NCBI GenBank assembly: GCA_946415365.1 | Contig: CAMKSE010000006.1 | Coordinates: 62,001-126,000, forward strand | From: an uncultured Prevotellaceae bacterium | Lineage (GTDB): Bacteria; Bacteroidota; Bacteroidia; Bacteroidales; Bacteroidaceae | Direction of reading: 5' to 3' | DNA length: 64,000 nucleotides | Shown here: piece by piece, positions 26,574 through 34,014 of the stretch | How the letters are laid out: every line of letters starts with the position of its first letter | Numbering within the stretch: position 1 is the first letter of the stretch | Position numbers and translations under genes: made by a program | Notes under the pieces: model-generated | What the model was told of the DNA's origin: nothing | The model's input: the letters and a program-made list of their open reading frames with translations, nothing else | Databases searched by the model: none

Positions 26574-27122
26574 TCAAATAATTCTTTTCTCAAACTTAAA
26601 AAGACCGTCCTCCTGGTCAAACTGCTCAGGCATATTGGGATCAGGGTGATGCTCATTGAAGAACTCAACGGCATGAAATCCGCAGCGGTTGATGTAGAAG
26701 TGGATATTCCGGCGGTCGAAATACGGGGTGCAGGTTTCCCACACCTCTATCTCTGGATGCATCGTTTCAATGGCTTTCCAGATGGACTGGCCGATACCTT
26801 TACTCTGAACACCCACTTTCACATAGAGGAATGCCAACTCTCCCATAGTACCATTAGCGGTAATGATGACACCGCCCACACGCTGACCATCCTCGCTAAA
26901 GGCTTCGTAGGCTTCGGCACCTTCTGCCTTTAATGACTGATAGAAGTCCTTGTCAGGCAACACCTGCCACTGGTTTGAATCGTCGTCGGCATCCACATTT
27001 TCATGATAATGAGATTTGAAACCATGCTCGAAGGCTTCTTGCATCTCTTCCTTGAAAGCGATGGTATGCTCCTCAGAGAGCCTGACAAGTTGAGCTTTGT
27101 AATCTGCAAAATGCTCTATCAT
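26574..27122 (-). CDS. GNAT N-acetyltransferase
   Basis: GNAT-fold acetyltransferase of about 182 residues from the ATG at 27122. The acetyl-CoA binding loop is KVGVQSKGIGQSIWKAIE, and the last part FYINRCGFHAVEFFNEHHP is the usual C-terminal motif. A longer start at 27179 would overlap the upstream gene and adds Cys/Arg-rich residues with no match. Substrate unknown. Confidence 0.85.
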   Translation of the reverse strand: MIEHFADYKAQLVRLSEEHTIAFKEEMQEAFEHGFKSHYHENVDADDDSNQWQVLPDKDFYQSLKAEGAEAYEAFSEDGQRVGGVIITANGTMGELAFLYVKVGVQSKGIGQSIWKAIETMHPEIEVWETCTPYFDRRNIHFYINRCGFHAVEFFNEHHPDPNMPEQFDQEDGLFKFEKRII

Positions 27123-27127
27123 AATTT

Positions 27128-27517
27128 CTATTCTTGATTTAATTGCTCTTCTAAGAATTCTGCTGCATCGGCTACACAATCAGGACATTCACGAAGTACC
27201 ACCTTTGTTCCGACACCTTTCAATAGCTTGCATTGGGTGGCACCATTCCTTTGCTGGAATTTCGTCATTATCTGACGCATCTGTTTCATTGACTTTACCT
27301 TGTCCTTATTAACCAATCCCAAGACGAGACCAGTACCTACAAGGGCGCCACAAGTACCCTCCAAATTTCCCATGCCGCCACCAAAGGCACCGGCAATATT
27401 CATGGCGGATTCTTCATCTATTCCTGCAACATCAGCATAGGTATGCAGAATGGCCTGTGCGCAATTATGACTATTGCATCTTTTCTTTTCTGCTGCTATG
27501 AGTTTTCTTGTATCCAT
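27128..27517 (-). CDS. C_GCAxxG_C_C family redox protein
   Basis: Protein of about 129 residues with the family Cys pattern: CNSHNCAQAI near the N-terminus, GAFGGGMGNLEGTCGALVG in the middle and CPDCV near the end. Such proteins are thought to be redox or metal-binding; the function is not established. Starts at 27538, 27523 and 27517 are all possible; I chose the last because it avoids overlap with the PPOX gene. Confidence 0.85.
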   Translation of the reverse strand: MDTRKLIAAEKKRCNSHNCAQAILHTYADVAGIDEESAMNIAGAFGGGMGNLEGTCGALVGTGLVLGLVNKDKVKSMKQMRQIMTKFQQRNGATQCKLLKGVGTKVVLRECPDCVADAAEFLEEQLNQE

Positions 27518-27519
27518 AT

Positions 27520-28035
27520 TCATTCCTTTCTTTGCCATTTCATTTCTTCACCTTCCTTGTCATACTGTTTCCGCTTTCCCGTAGGAGGCTCTGTCAGGGT
27601 AATCTTCACTACGGCTGTACGTTCAATGCTACGCTTGATGGCATCGTCGAAAGCATCCATGTGCTTGGGCAGGAAACGCTGGCAGATGGCTCTTAGTGCC
27701 TCTATCTTTTCGTCTCTATCTGTCACCATCTCAGCCTTGCCAACTGCCATTGCCGATTTATACTGGAGCGTGAAACTGCCATCCTTGGGGCCAACTGTCG
27801 GGGCGCACTTGGTTACAGCCGACAAAGCCACTGTCGGATTGGCGGCTATGCAGTCCAGTTTGTCACCCTCCAAGGCACAATGGAAATAGAAAGTCTTATC
27901 GTCTGTGCGAGCTAACGACAGGGGTACACCATAAGGCGTACCATTTGACCGGGTGAAACTGACGGTTATATACGGTGCCTTATCCAATACCTCCAAGGCG
28001 AAGGTTGCATCCATTCCTCTACTTGCTTTTCTCAT
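27520..28035 (-). CDS. pyridoxamine 5'-phosphate oxidase-like protein (NimA-like)
   Basis: FMN-binding split-barrel protein of 171 residues. YITVSFTRSNGTPYGVPLSL and FYFHCALEGDKLDCI are typical of the PPOX branch that includes 5-nitroimidazole reductases. The ATG at 28035 overlaps the preceding GNAT stop as ATGA, which supports this start. Drug reduction is not implied; most chromosomal members are of unknown function. Confidence 0.85.
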   Translation of the reverse strand: MRKASRGMDATFALEVLDKAPYITVSFTRSNGTPYGVPLSLARTDDKTFYFHCALEGDKLDCIAANPTVALSAVTKCAPTVGPKDGSFTLQYKSAMAVGKAEMVTDRDEKIEALRAICQRFLPKHMDAFDDAIKRSIERTAVVKITLTEPPTGKRKQYDKEGEEMKWQRKE

Positions 28036-28466
28036 TTTAATTGTTTCTCCATTTTGTAACATGTAAAAGTCTCACCGACTATCTTCTGCGAGTAATCTGC
28101 AACATAACCCATTGTTTCATAGAAATGAATTTTGTTGTCACGGCTCTCTAAAACAGTAGTCGTAAAGCCCAGTTCCTTAGCCCACTTCTCAGCCTCCTGA
28201 ACTACAAGCGTTCCTAGTCCTTGATGACGATACTCCGGCAGAACGACAATCCTTCCAAGCATTACCCGTTCATTGTCTATGGCATACAACCGGCAAGTGG
28301 CTACTGGAAGATAGTCATCAACGACCACAATATACTTGGTCTCTGGCGTATCATGCTCGTCAAACTCAGCATATAGCGTAATCTTGTGCTTACGTGCCAT
28401 AGCCTGTATGCGGACATAGTAGGCTCCGGCTTGCTCTGCAGTCTTAGTCGCTCTTATTATCTGCAT
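28032..28466 (-). CDS. GNAT N-acetyltransferase
   Basis: Protein of 144 residues with the acetyl-CoA loop RIVVLPEYRHQGLGTLVVQE and the C-terminal YETMGYVADYSQ motif. It is small and single-domain; substrate unknown. It overlaps the PPOX gene by four bases. Confidence 0.88.
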   Translation of the reverse strand: MQIIRATKTAEQAGAYYVRIQAMARKHKITLYAEFDEHDTPETKYIVVVDDYLPVATCRLYAIDNERVMLGRIVVLPEYRHQGLGTLVVQEAEKWAKELGFTTTVLESRDNKIHFYETMGYVADYSQKIVGETFTCYKMEKQLK

Positions 28467-28472
28467 TTGATG

Positions 28473-28979
28473 CTATTTTATAGGGTCTGCACAATATTCA
28501 CGTCGGCCACAACCCTTGCAGAACTTGCCAATCCACACATTATCGAACTGCTCGATGGCTGCTTCAAGCATTTCTGGGTCATCGGTCAGGATGCCAGCCT
28601 CGAAGTTTCGTTTCTTAGGTGATTTCATGCCCATGCCAGCACCTGTCAGGTTCGCGGAACCGACGTAGGCAATGGTACTGTCGATGATGATGAGCTTGAA
28701 ATGGACTCTCGGACATAGCACACGCTCCATGCCATCATAGAGGATAGGATGCTTCTCATGATCCTCCCGCCAAGCCGTTCCTGGTTCCTTGGCGTGAATA
28801 AGCCTGACCTCCACGCCTTTCTTCAGCAAAGAGGCAATCAGTGCAAGGAATGACTTGTCATCAACGTACAGGTCTTTGATGTCAGCCGTCCCAATCCAAA
28901 CCGTCTGCTTGGCCTTACCCACCAAAGACAGGACTTCCTTGTAGTGGTTCTCGTCTGCTATGTACTTAATAAAGCTCAT
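28473..28979 (-). CDS. phospholipase D-like protein with Cys-rich tail
   Basis: Protein of 168 residues with a single HKD-type motif (HFKLIIIDSTIAYVGSANLT, then NFEAGI), as in PLD-like nucleases that dimerise to form one active site. The C-terminus has CKGCGRREYC, a probable zinc or iron-sulfur site. It is cytosolic by appearance. Either nuclease or phosphodiesterase activity is possible. Confidence 0.85.
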   Translation of the reverse strand: MSFIKYIADENHYKEVLSLVGKAKQTVWIGTADIKDLYVDDKSFLALIASLLKKGVEVRLIHAKEPGTAWREDHEKHPILYDGMERVLCPRVHFKLIIIDSTIAYVGSANLTGAGMGMKSPKKRNFEAGILTDDPEMLEAAIEQFDNVWIGKFCKGCGRREYCADPIK

Positions 28980-28996
28980 TTTTTATTCATGCTCAA

Positions 28997-29257
28997 TCAA
29001 AACAGTTTCTTCCAAAGCCACAACACGGTAACAGCACCAACCACACAGAATACGAAGTTGGTGAGATAGCCTTTACCAAGCAGTTCAATGTTCAGCAGAT
29101 GGCTGATGAATGTACCGGCATAACTGCCTATAATGCCAATGATAAGATTCATGCAGCATCCTTTGCCCTCACCGCTCATGATGCGGTTGGCAACATAACC
29201 GACAAGAATGCCAGTCAGGATAGGCCAAGCCGTGAAATCTGCAATATGCTCTAACAT
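28997..29257 (-). CDS. GlsB/YeaQ/YmgE-like stress membrane protein
   Basis: Small membrane protein of 86 residues with three hydrophobic segments and Gly-rich turns (GILVGYVANRIMSGEGKGCC, IIGIIGSYAGTFI), the pattern of transglycosylase-associated/YeaQ proteins. It overlaps the next upstream gene by seven bases. The role is stress-related by family association only. Confidence 0.85.
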   Translation of the reverse strand: MLEHIADFTAWPILTGILVGYVANRIMSGEGKGCCMNLIIGIIGSYAGTFISHLLNIELLGKGYLTNFVFCVVGAVTVLWLWKKLF

Positions 29258-29997
29258 TTTATTACTTTTAGGAATCGTTTATCGTTCATCTGTTCATTAG
29301 TTAGATAATCGCCATCGCGGAAGAAAGCGTAGGTGGTGATGGGCGTAGGTGCGTTTTGTGCCTCAGACTTGCTCTGCAAATGAATGGCCTTGAACAGTAC
29401 GCCCTGTTCCTTTGCAACGGCTTCAAGAACTGGAACATACTTTGCATTAAACGGGCACTGGCTGGTGTAATACAACACATATCCACGTTCTGCTATCTTC
29501 GGACGCCTGGCACATTCCTTGAATTGGGGAATTGGTGCATCTGCCGAAAAAGGAAGATACCAGAGTTGAATGCCGTTGTCTGCCTCGTCGCATACCTTGA
29601 ATCCCTTGTGGGCCAAGAATTTCGGATCGGCCAAAAAGGGCTTCTTCTTTGCCGATGAGAGGATGCACAAACCGCTCTTCCCCTTCTCCTTACTATCTCT
29701 GATACATTCGTCGAGCAGGTCGTTGGAATAGCCATGTCCCTTGAAACTACCCGATACCCAGAGACAGTCGATATACATGTAATTGTCTGCCACAATCGGG
29801 TTCCATGCGTTCTCAACAGGGATGTACTCAATGAAGCATTTCCCTCGTTCGACACTTTTCAGGAACACTAAGCCTTCATCGAAACGCTCTGCCAGCCATG
29901 CTTTCTTTGATGACACCTGAACATCCTTGTTGTTGGAAATCGCACAGCAGATATGCTCCTGCTCCAGATTCTCTTTCGTTACTCTAATATATTCCAT
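29251..29997 (-). CDS. GNAT-YoaP two-domain protein
   Basis: Protein of 248 residues. The N-terminal half is a GNAT-like domain (CLWVSGSFKGHGYSNDLLDE); the C-terminal half, from about residue 165, has VLYYTSQCPFNAKYVPVLEA, a thioredoxin-like strand typical of YoaP. The arrangement matches YoaP family proteins. Function unknown. Confidence 0.85.
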   Translation of the reverse strand: MEYIRVTKENLEQEHICCAISNNKDVQVSSKKAWLAERFDEGLVFLKSVERGKCFIEYIPVENAWNPIVADNYMYIDCLWVSGSFKGHGYSNDLLDECIRDSKEKGKSGLCILSSAKKKPFLADPKFLAHKGFKVCDEADNGIQLWYLPFSADAPIPQFKECARRPKIAERGYVLYYTSQCPFNAKYVPVLEAVAKEQGVLFKAIHLQSKSEAQNAPTPITTYAFFRDGDYLTNEQMNDKRFLKVIKC

Positions 29998-30018
29998 ATT
30001 GGTTTTATGAATAGTTAA

Positions 30019-30423
30019 TTAAGTCCAAAGACTGGTGATAAACATCGGACTTGCATCGTCGGCTTTCTTGAATCCACAAGACTCATAGAAGTCCAGCTCC
30101 TCGTTATAGGCGACGATGACGATACGCAGGTATTCCTGATAGTACTCCTTTATCATCTCAACAAGCTTTCGTCCAATGCCAAGATGCTGGTATTCAGGAC
30201 GGACGAGCAGATAATGGACGTAAGCTGTCATAATGCCATCGTCCATCGCACAGATCAATCCAACGAGCTGGTCGCCGTCCCATGCTGTATAGACCGTCTC
30301 GAAGTTCTGCATGGCCACTACCAATTTGTCAGGATAGTGGCCGGAAGACCATTCGACTGAGAGAAACAAAGACTCTAAGTCTTCTTTCTTGAATTCATGT
30401 ATGTCCTTATATACTATTTCCAT
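30019..30423 (-). CDS. GNAT N-acetyltransferase
   Basis: Acetyltransferase of 134 residues starting MEIVYKDIHEF at 30423, directly after the DUF5714 stop. The acetyl-CoA loop is LLVRPEYQHLGIGRKLVEMI and the end is FYESCGFKKADDASPMFI. A longer start at 30468 would overlap DUF5714 by 43 bases. Substrate unknown. Confidence 0.87.
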   Translation of the reverse strand: MEIVYKDIHEFKKEDLESLFLSVEWSSGHYPDKLVVAMQNFETVYTAWDGDQLVGLICAMDDGIMTAYVHYLLVRPEYQHLGIGRKLVEMIKEYYQEYLRIVIVAYNEELDFYESCGFKKADDASPMFITSLWT

Positions 30424-30425
30424 AC

Positions 30426-31118
30426 TTACTGATTCGCTTTTGAGAACGGACATCTTCGCCCGATGCACTGATTATTCTTGGCGGAGTATTGACAGACGAT
30501 GGGAGGTCTCTCCATCTCCACACCGAAATGTTCTTTGACGAAATCGATGGCAGAGAGGATTGACAGATAGGAGTCACGCTTGCAGCAGCGAGGGCCACCG
30601 ATGTTGCCTATCTCGCCAAGCGACTTTGCTGTCATCTTGTGTGACAAAGCAAACGGTTCATTGGCTAAAGGGGTGGATTTGGAAATGATGGAAATGAACA
30701 TGCCCGAACTGATGCCGGCACCACATGCTCCCCAAAAGCCACAAGCACCGCCTGGCACACTCTTGCCGCGGTTCATCATTTCCGTCAGCGCAGCAGGCAA
30801 GTCAATATCTCCTCCGGCATTCTGATAGGCCGTCAGCAGCGCAGCACCCACCATCACATGATGCTCAGGGCCGTGCATGTGGCAGAAAGGCAAATCCATC
30901 ATCTTATTGATGATCTCAATGGGGTTCTTTGATGTCTCTGCCAGACAGAGTCCAATGATGGTGTCCATCCCTCTGGTATGACAGTCGTTACAGACATAGT
31001 GGCCGTTGACACAACGGGTCTTGCTGTTCTCCTTCTTGTGACAAATCGCACACTCCATGAGTTCATCCGTTTCCAGATATTCCAATGGCGCCTTGCAAAT
31101 CAGACATTCTTCTTTCAT
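30426..31118 (-). CDS. DUF5714 Cys-rich protein
   Basis: Intact 230-residue protein. The N-terminal 50 residues hold CLIC, CAIC and CVNGHYVCNDC, a probable double zinc or rubredoxin-like site. The rest has GGACGFWGACGAGISSG and further Cys (PRCCKRDSY, CQYSAKNNQCIGRRCPF), suggesting a metal or redox centre. Homologues occur in anaerobes, including methanogens; function unknown. A truncated copy lies at 26445. Confidence 0.8.
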   Translation of the reverse strand: MKEECLICKAPLEYLETDELMECAICHKKENSKTRCVNGHYVCNDCHTRGMDTIIGLCLAETSKNPIEIINKMMDLPFCHMHGPEHHVMVGAALLTAYQNAGGDIDLPAALTEMMNRGKSVPGGACGFWGACGAGISSGMFISIISKSTPLANEPFALSHKMTAKSLGEIGNIGGPRCCKRDSYLSILSAIDFVKEHFGVEMERPPIVCQYSAKNNQCIGRRCPFSKANQ

Positions 31119-31128
31119 TAAAACATGC

Positions 31129-31497
31129 TTATTTTACTAAATAACCTTCCGCCTTCAATACATCAATAGCCTTATCGAAATTCTCCTTCTTCGTGAGTAT
31201 ATAGTCTGTATTGAAAGTTGAAATCGCAAATATACCGATTTTATTTGCTGCCAGCAGACTGGAAATTTTTGAGAGAATTCCAATGAGTGAGAAGTCAAGA
31301 ACGCCTTCTATGCGGAAAGCCCGCCAGCCGTCCTCACGCTCAATGGTGTCGTTTGGGACTAAAGAAATCGGGCATACAAGCGATTTTTCCTCGTCTGTTG
31401 AACCTGTAAACACATATTCCTGATTCAGGTTAATTTCTGAATAATCCTTAACCTTACATACAGAGAACTCATTATCAATTACCTTTAATTGCATCAT
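31129..31497 (-). CDS. ACT-domain protein
   Basis: Protein of 122 residues with two ACT-like halves; the second (FSLIGILSKISSLLAANKIG then AISTFNTDYILTKKENFDKA) matches small amino-acid-binding ACT proteins of the CASTOR-like type. It has its own promoter core at 31536. Probably a regulatory or ligand-binding protein. Confidence 0.82.
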   Translation of the reverse strand: MMQLKVIDNEFSVCKVKDYSEINLNQEYVFTGSTDEEKSLVCPISLVPNDTIEREDGWRAFRIEGVLDFSLIGILSKISSLLAANKIGIFAISTFNTDYILTKKENFDKAIDVLKAEGYLVK

Positions 31498-31535
31498 ATA
31501 TCTCTTTATTTCACAAATACTATTAATTCAAAGAG

Positions 31536-31573
31536 CAAAGGTACTCATAATTCCCCGTTTTTTCGTATATTTG
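31536..31573. promoter_or_regulatory. divergent promoter module, plus side without a gene
   Basis: TACCTTTG on the minus strand (31536-31543) serves the ACT gene. TATATTTG on the plus strand (31566-31573) points at a palindrome and the 3' end of the flavodoxin-fold gene, with no gene to serve. The spacing between cores is 30 bases, as in the module at 17481. Confidence 0.6.
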
Positions 31574-31585
31574 CAGCCATATTTA

Positions 31586-31652
31586 ACAAAAGTTGATTCT
31601 CGTCACGACTCGACCAATCATGCAAGCATGTTGGTTCTCGCTGCTCCGAGAA
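31586..31652. repeat. palindromic insertion of about 67 bases
   Basis: An imperfect palindrome with core CATGCAAGCATG and outer arms ATTCTCG/CGAGAAT lies between two copies of TTA. Compared with 17521-17541, where CATATTTAGGATAGTTTAGG is continuous, this block interrupts the sequence at the TTA. It could also act as a terminator for the flavodoxin-fold gene. Confidence 0.5.
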
Positions 31653-32258
31653 TTAGGATAGTTTAGGTATAAACGAGAATAGCTCGTAACCTTTTCTGTA
31701 GGCAATGTCCAGATACTTGTCCCAGTTTGTCTTTCTGGAATCACGTGCCTTTGACATTCCATCGAAAACAATAAAATCAGACTCTTTTACCCGGTTGAAT
31801 AGCCTATCGCCAAGCATGACTTTCTTCATACAGTCGAGAAACCCTAGATTCTCCAAGTCATCTAAATTCTTTCCTGCAGTACAGAGAATCAAAGCTTTGT
31901 CGAGTACCTTCATAGTTTTATCACCATAAGCGAAACCATATGACCAGACACGGTCAAACCACCCTACAAGTTTTGCCGGAGCTTCAGTCCAGAATACTGG
32001 ATAGATAAAGGCTATGGCATCTGCTGAGTTTATCTTTGTCTGTTCAGCAAGGACTTCGCTTTCCAAACCTGGCTCGGTGCTATAGTTCGAATCCCTGAGA
32101 TACTCCTTCTCAGACATATCCGTCTTGAAATTCATCTTATACAGATCAGACATAACGTATTCATTACCGGAATCAACAATCCCTTTGATGAATGCGTCGC
32201 GTACATTTCTTGTAAACGAATCCTCTGATGGATGACAATAAACGATAAATACCTTCAT
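31653..32258 (-). CDS. NAD(P)H-dependent oxidoreductase, flavodoxin fold
   Basis: Quinone-reductase-like flavoprotein of about 201 residues from ATG 32258 (MKVFIVYCHPSEDSF). The FMN-binding loops are visible: SFTRNVRD at the N-terminus, YPVFWTEAPAKLVGWFDRVW in the middle and the TAGKNLDDL segment. It matches the MdaB/KefF/NQO-like family. A start at 32294 would add 12 residues with no match. It likely reduces quinones or other electrophiles. Confidence 0.87.
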   Translation of the reverse strand: MKVFIVYCHPSEDSFTRNVRDAFIKGIVDSGNEYVMSDLYKMNFKTDMSEKEYLRDSNYSTEPGLESEVLAEQTKINSADAIAFIYPVFWTEAPAKLVGWFDRVWSYGFAYGDKTMKVLDKALILCTAGKNLDDLENLGFLDCMKKVMLGDRLFNRVKESDFIVFDGMSKARDSRKTNWDKYLDIAYRKGYELFSFIPKLS

Positions 32259-32312
32259 AATTCTGCAGTTGTGAGCATATATTGCTCGTATCAATAGATA
32301 TATTTTTTCCCC

Positions 32313-33002
32313 TTATGCCCATTCAAAATTCTCTTTTCCCGCTCCAATCTCAAAATGGCACTTGGCAATGCCAAGATCCATCTGAGTGAATCCAATCAGT
32401 GAGAAGTTCCTCTTGGCCAGCACCCGTACAGGTTTTCCGTCCCTTGCAGGGATATATTCGAAGAAGAACTTCTGCTGATTCACAGCAGTCGGGGCAAGAA
32501 GAGCCGCTTCCACACCCTGCCTGAACCAGCTTGGAGTAAGGTCATTGGCGTTGCTGACCTGCTCCACGCTCTTGATTTTGTGTGAAACGCCCTGAGTCTC
32601 ACCGTAGCCGATGGATATATACGCCTCGATGACTTCTCCGGCATCAAGGACATAGGTTCCAGGCACCTTGGAGTAGGAGAGACCTACCCAGCAGGTGTTC
32701 AGTCCGAGAGTCTGAGCCAGCAGCACAAGTTGCTCGCCGTAATAGCCAATGCGTTCGTCGAGGTCATCGGCCTTCTGACCTGCCATGACGATGTAATCGT
32801 TCACGCCACGGAACTTCCCGTATTTGGCCAGCTTACCCTGAAACGCCTTCGTCTCGTTCCGTATCAGTTGCATGTGCAGGTGGCCTTTCTCGTTCAGTTC
32901 CCTTATCTTTTCTTCCAGCACCTCGACTACATCGGCAGCCAGCGGTTGTCCTGTGTACGCCCTCACACTATGACGGGCTTCAATTGCTTCTTGTATGGTC
33001 AT
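32313..33002 (-). CDS. nitroreductase family protein
   Basis: FMN-dependent nitroreductase-like protein of 229 residues. It begins with the family signature IQEAIEARHSVRAYTGQPL, has GLNTCWVGLSY in the middle and ends with a GIAKCHFEIGA segment. The natural substrate is unknown. AT-rich tandem repeats lie just upstream. Confidence 0.88.
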   Translation of the reverse strand: MTIQEAIEARHSVRAYTGQPLAADVVEVLEEKIRELNEKGHLHMQLIRNETKAFQGKLAKYGKFRGVNDYIVMAGQKADDLDERIGYYGEQLVLLAQTLGLNTCWVGLSYSKVPGTYVLDAGEVIEAYISIGYGETQGVSHKIKSVEQVSNANDLTPSWFRQGVEAALLAPTAVNQQKFFFEYIPARDGKPVRVLAKRNFSLIGFTQMDLGIAKCHFEIGAGKENFEWA

Positions 33003-33034
33003 ATTCTGTCTGTTTACTCTGTTATGAGGATATT

Positions 33035-33126
33035 ACAAGTAATATTATTATCGTATTTAAAGTAATAAACTTATCGTATATAAAGAAATATTATTATCGT
33101 ATCACAAGTAATATTATTACCGTATT
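33035..33126. repeat. four tandem copies of a 22-24 base AT-rich repeat
   Basis: Copies start at 33035, 33059, 33082 and 33104 with consensus AAAGTAATATTATTATCGTA. Copy 2 is the most diverged. They lie between the nitroreductase start and the small membrane-protein gene. No spacers are present, so this is not a CRISPR. Confidence 0.75.
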
Positions 33127-33156
33127 ACTAATAATACCTTTTCATCGGCATGAATG

Positions 33157-33270
33157 TCACCTGTCTCTCCTGTATTCCGAGCGTGAGTGGAATCCGAAGA
33201 TCCCTTTAAGGACGTGCTTGCCTATCCATGCTACGATGACGATAACTACTATTGCTTCAATATCACTCAT
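33157..33270 (-). CDS. candidate small single-span membrane protein
   Basis: Open frame of 37 residues starting MSDIEAIVVIVIVAWIGKHV with one hydrophobic helix and a basic tail ending RRDR. It begins 13 bases after the stop of the DUF169 gene on the same strand. There is no known family. Position and composition support it as a real small gene. Confidence 0.5.
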   Translation of the reverse strand: MSDIEAIVVIVIVAWIGKHVLKGIFGFHSRSEYRRDR

Positions 33271-33283
33271 TTTTATTCTGGGT

Positions 33284-33994
33284 TTATTCTCTCTCTCTTA
33301 CTTTCGGCCATGCCTTGCCTTTAAACAGGCATGTGTCACGTATATACTCTGCCATTTCCTCCAAGCGGCTCTTCGGAATGGCAAACATCAACTCGTTCTT
33401 GTTTACATGCGGGCGCACTGACGGGTCGAAGAAACCGATGAAGCACTGTCTTCCCATCAGCTCGTTCTCCCTGATAACCGCCCTGATCGTTGCAGAACAG
33501 CCGCTTCCCCAAGGAACGGCAACGGCATCCTGAGAGGCATTATCGTAATATGCCCATGATACCAATCCGCTCAATACATCGGGGCTGGCAAATATCAGAA
33601 CGCCGTAATAGTCTATGCCCTCATCCATCAGGTCGAGCCTCTGGAAATTGATGTATCTGTACGGGCTTACTTGAATGTCCATGTGGCTGATAGCCTTTTC
33701 CACCAGTTCCGCGCTTGCCTTATAATGCTCCTTCTCGGAAACGAAAGTAGGCACATAGGCTGGCAGTGGAGCCAGTCCGCAATAGCACTTCCCGCCTCCG
33801 CAGAGCATGGTCTCAGCGTCCAAGCTAACTGGATAGCCACATCTGGCATCCTCTAAGACGGGGATGAAGCAGCCTCCAGTCTTTTCCGGCTCTGCTATAG
33901 GCGTATCGCTATGCCAGAAAGCAATAGGAAGTGCCGCATTATGTCCAAATGCCTCTTTGTAGTCTTTTACAAGTTGTTGTTTATTGAAAGCCAT
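33284..33994 (-). CDS. DUF169 protein
   Basis: Protein of 236 residues with the DUF169 layout, including LPIAFWHSDTPIAEPEKTGG and GGGKCYCGLAP near residue 65 with clustered Cys, and GSGCSATIRAVIRE near residue 165. DUF169 proteins are common in anaerobes and may bind metal; no reaction is known. It lies 20 bases after the recombinase-like gene on the same strand. Confidence 0.85.
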   Translation of the reverse strand: MAFNKQQLVKDYKEAFGHNAALPIAFWHSDTPIAEPEKTGGCFIPVLEDARCGYPVSLDAETMLCGGGKCYCGLAPLPAYVPTFVSEKEHYKASAELVEKAISHMDIQVSPYRYINFQRLDLMDEGIDYYGVLIFASPDVLSGLVSWAYYDNASQDAVAVPWGSGCSATIRAVIRENELMGRQCFIGFFDPSVRPHVNKNELMFAIPKSRLEEMAEYIRDTCLFKGKAWPKVRERE

Positions 33995-34014
33995 ATATAT
34001 TACTTTTAATATTA

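Noticed and set aside
27520..28035. Calling the PPOX protein a nim metronidazole-resistance gene
   Set aside because: The match is to the wider PPOX branch; no specific nim features or insertion-sequence promoter are seen.
33035..33126. Short tandem repeats as a CRISPR array
   Set aside because: Copies are adjacent without spacers and are AT-rich; no cas gene is nearby.
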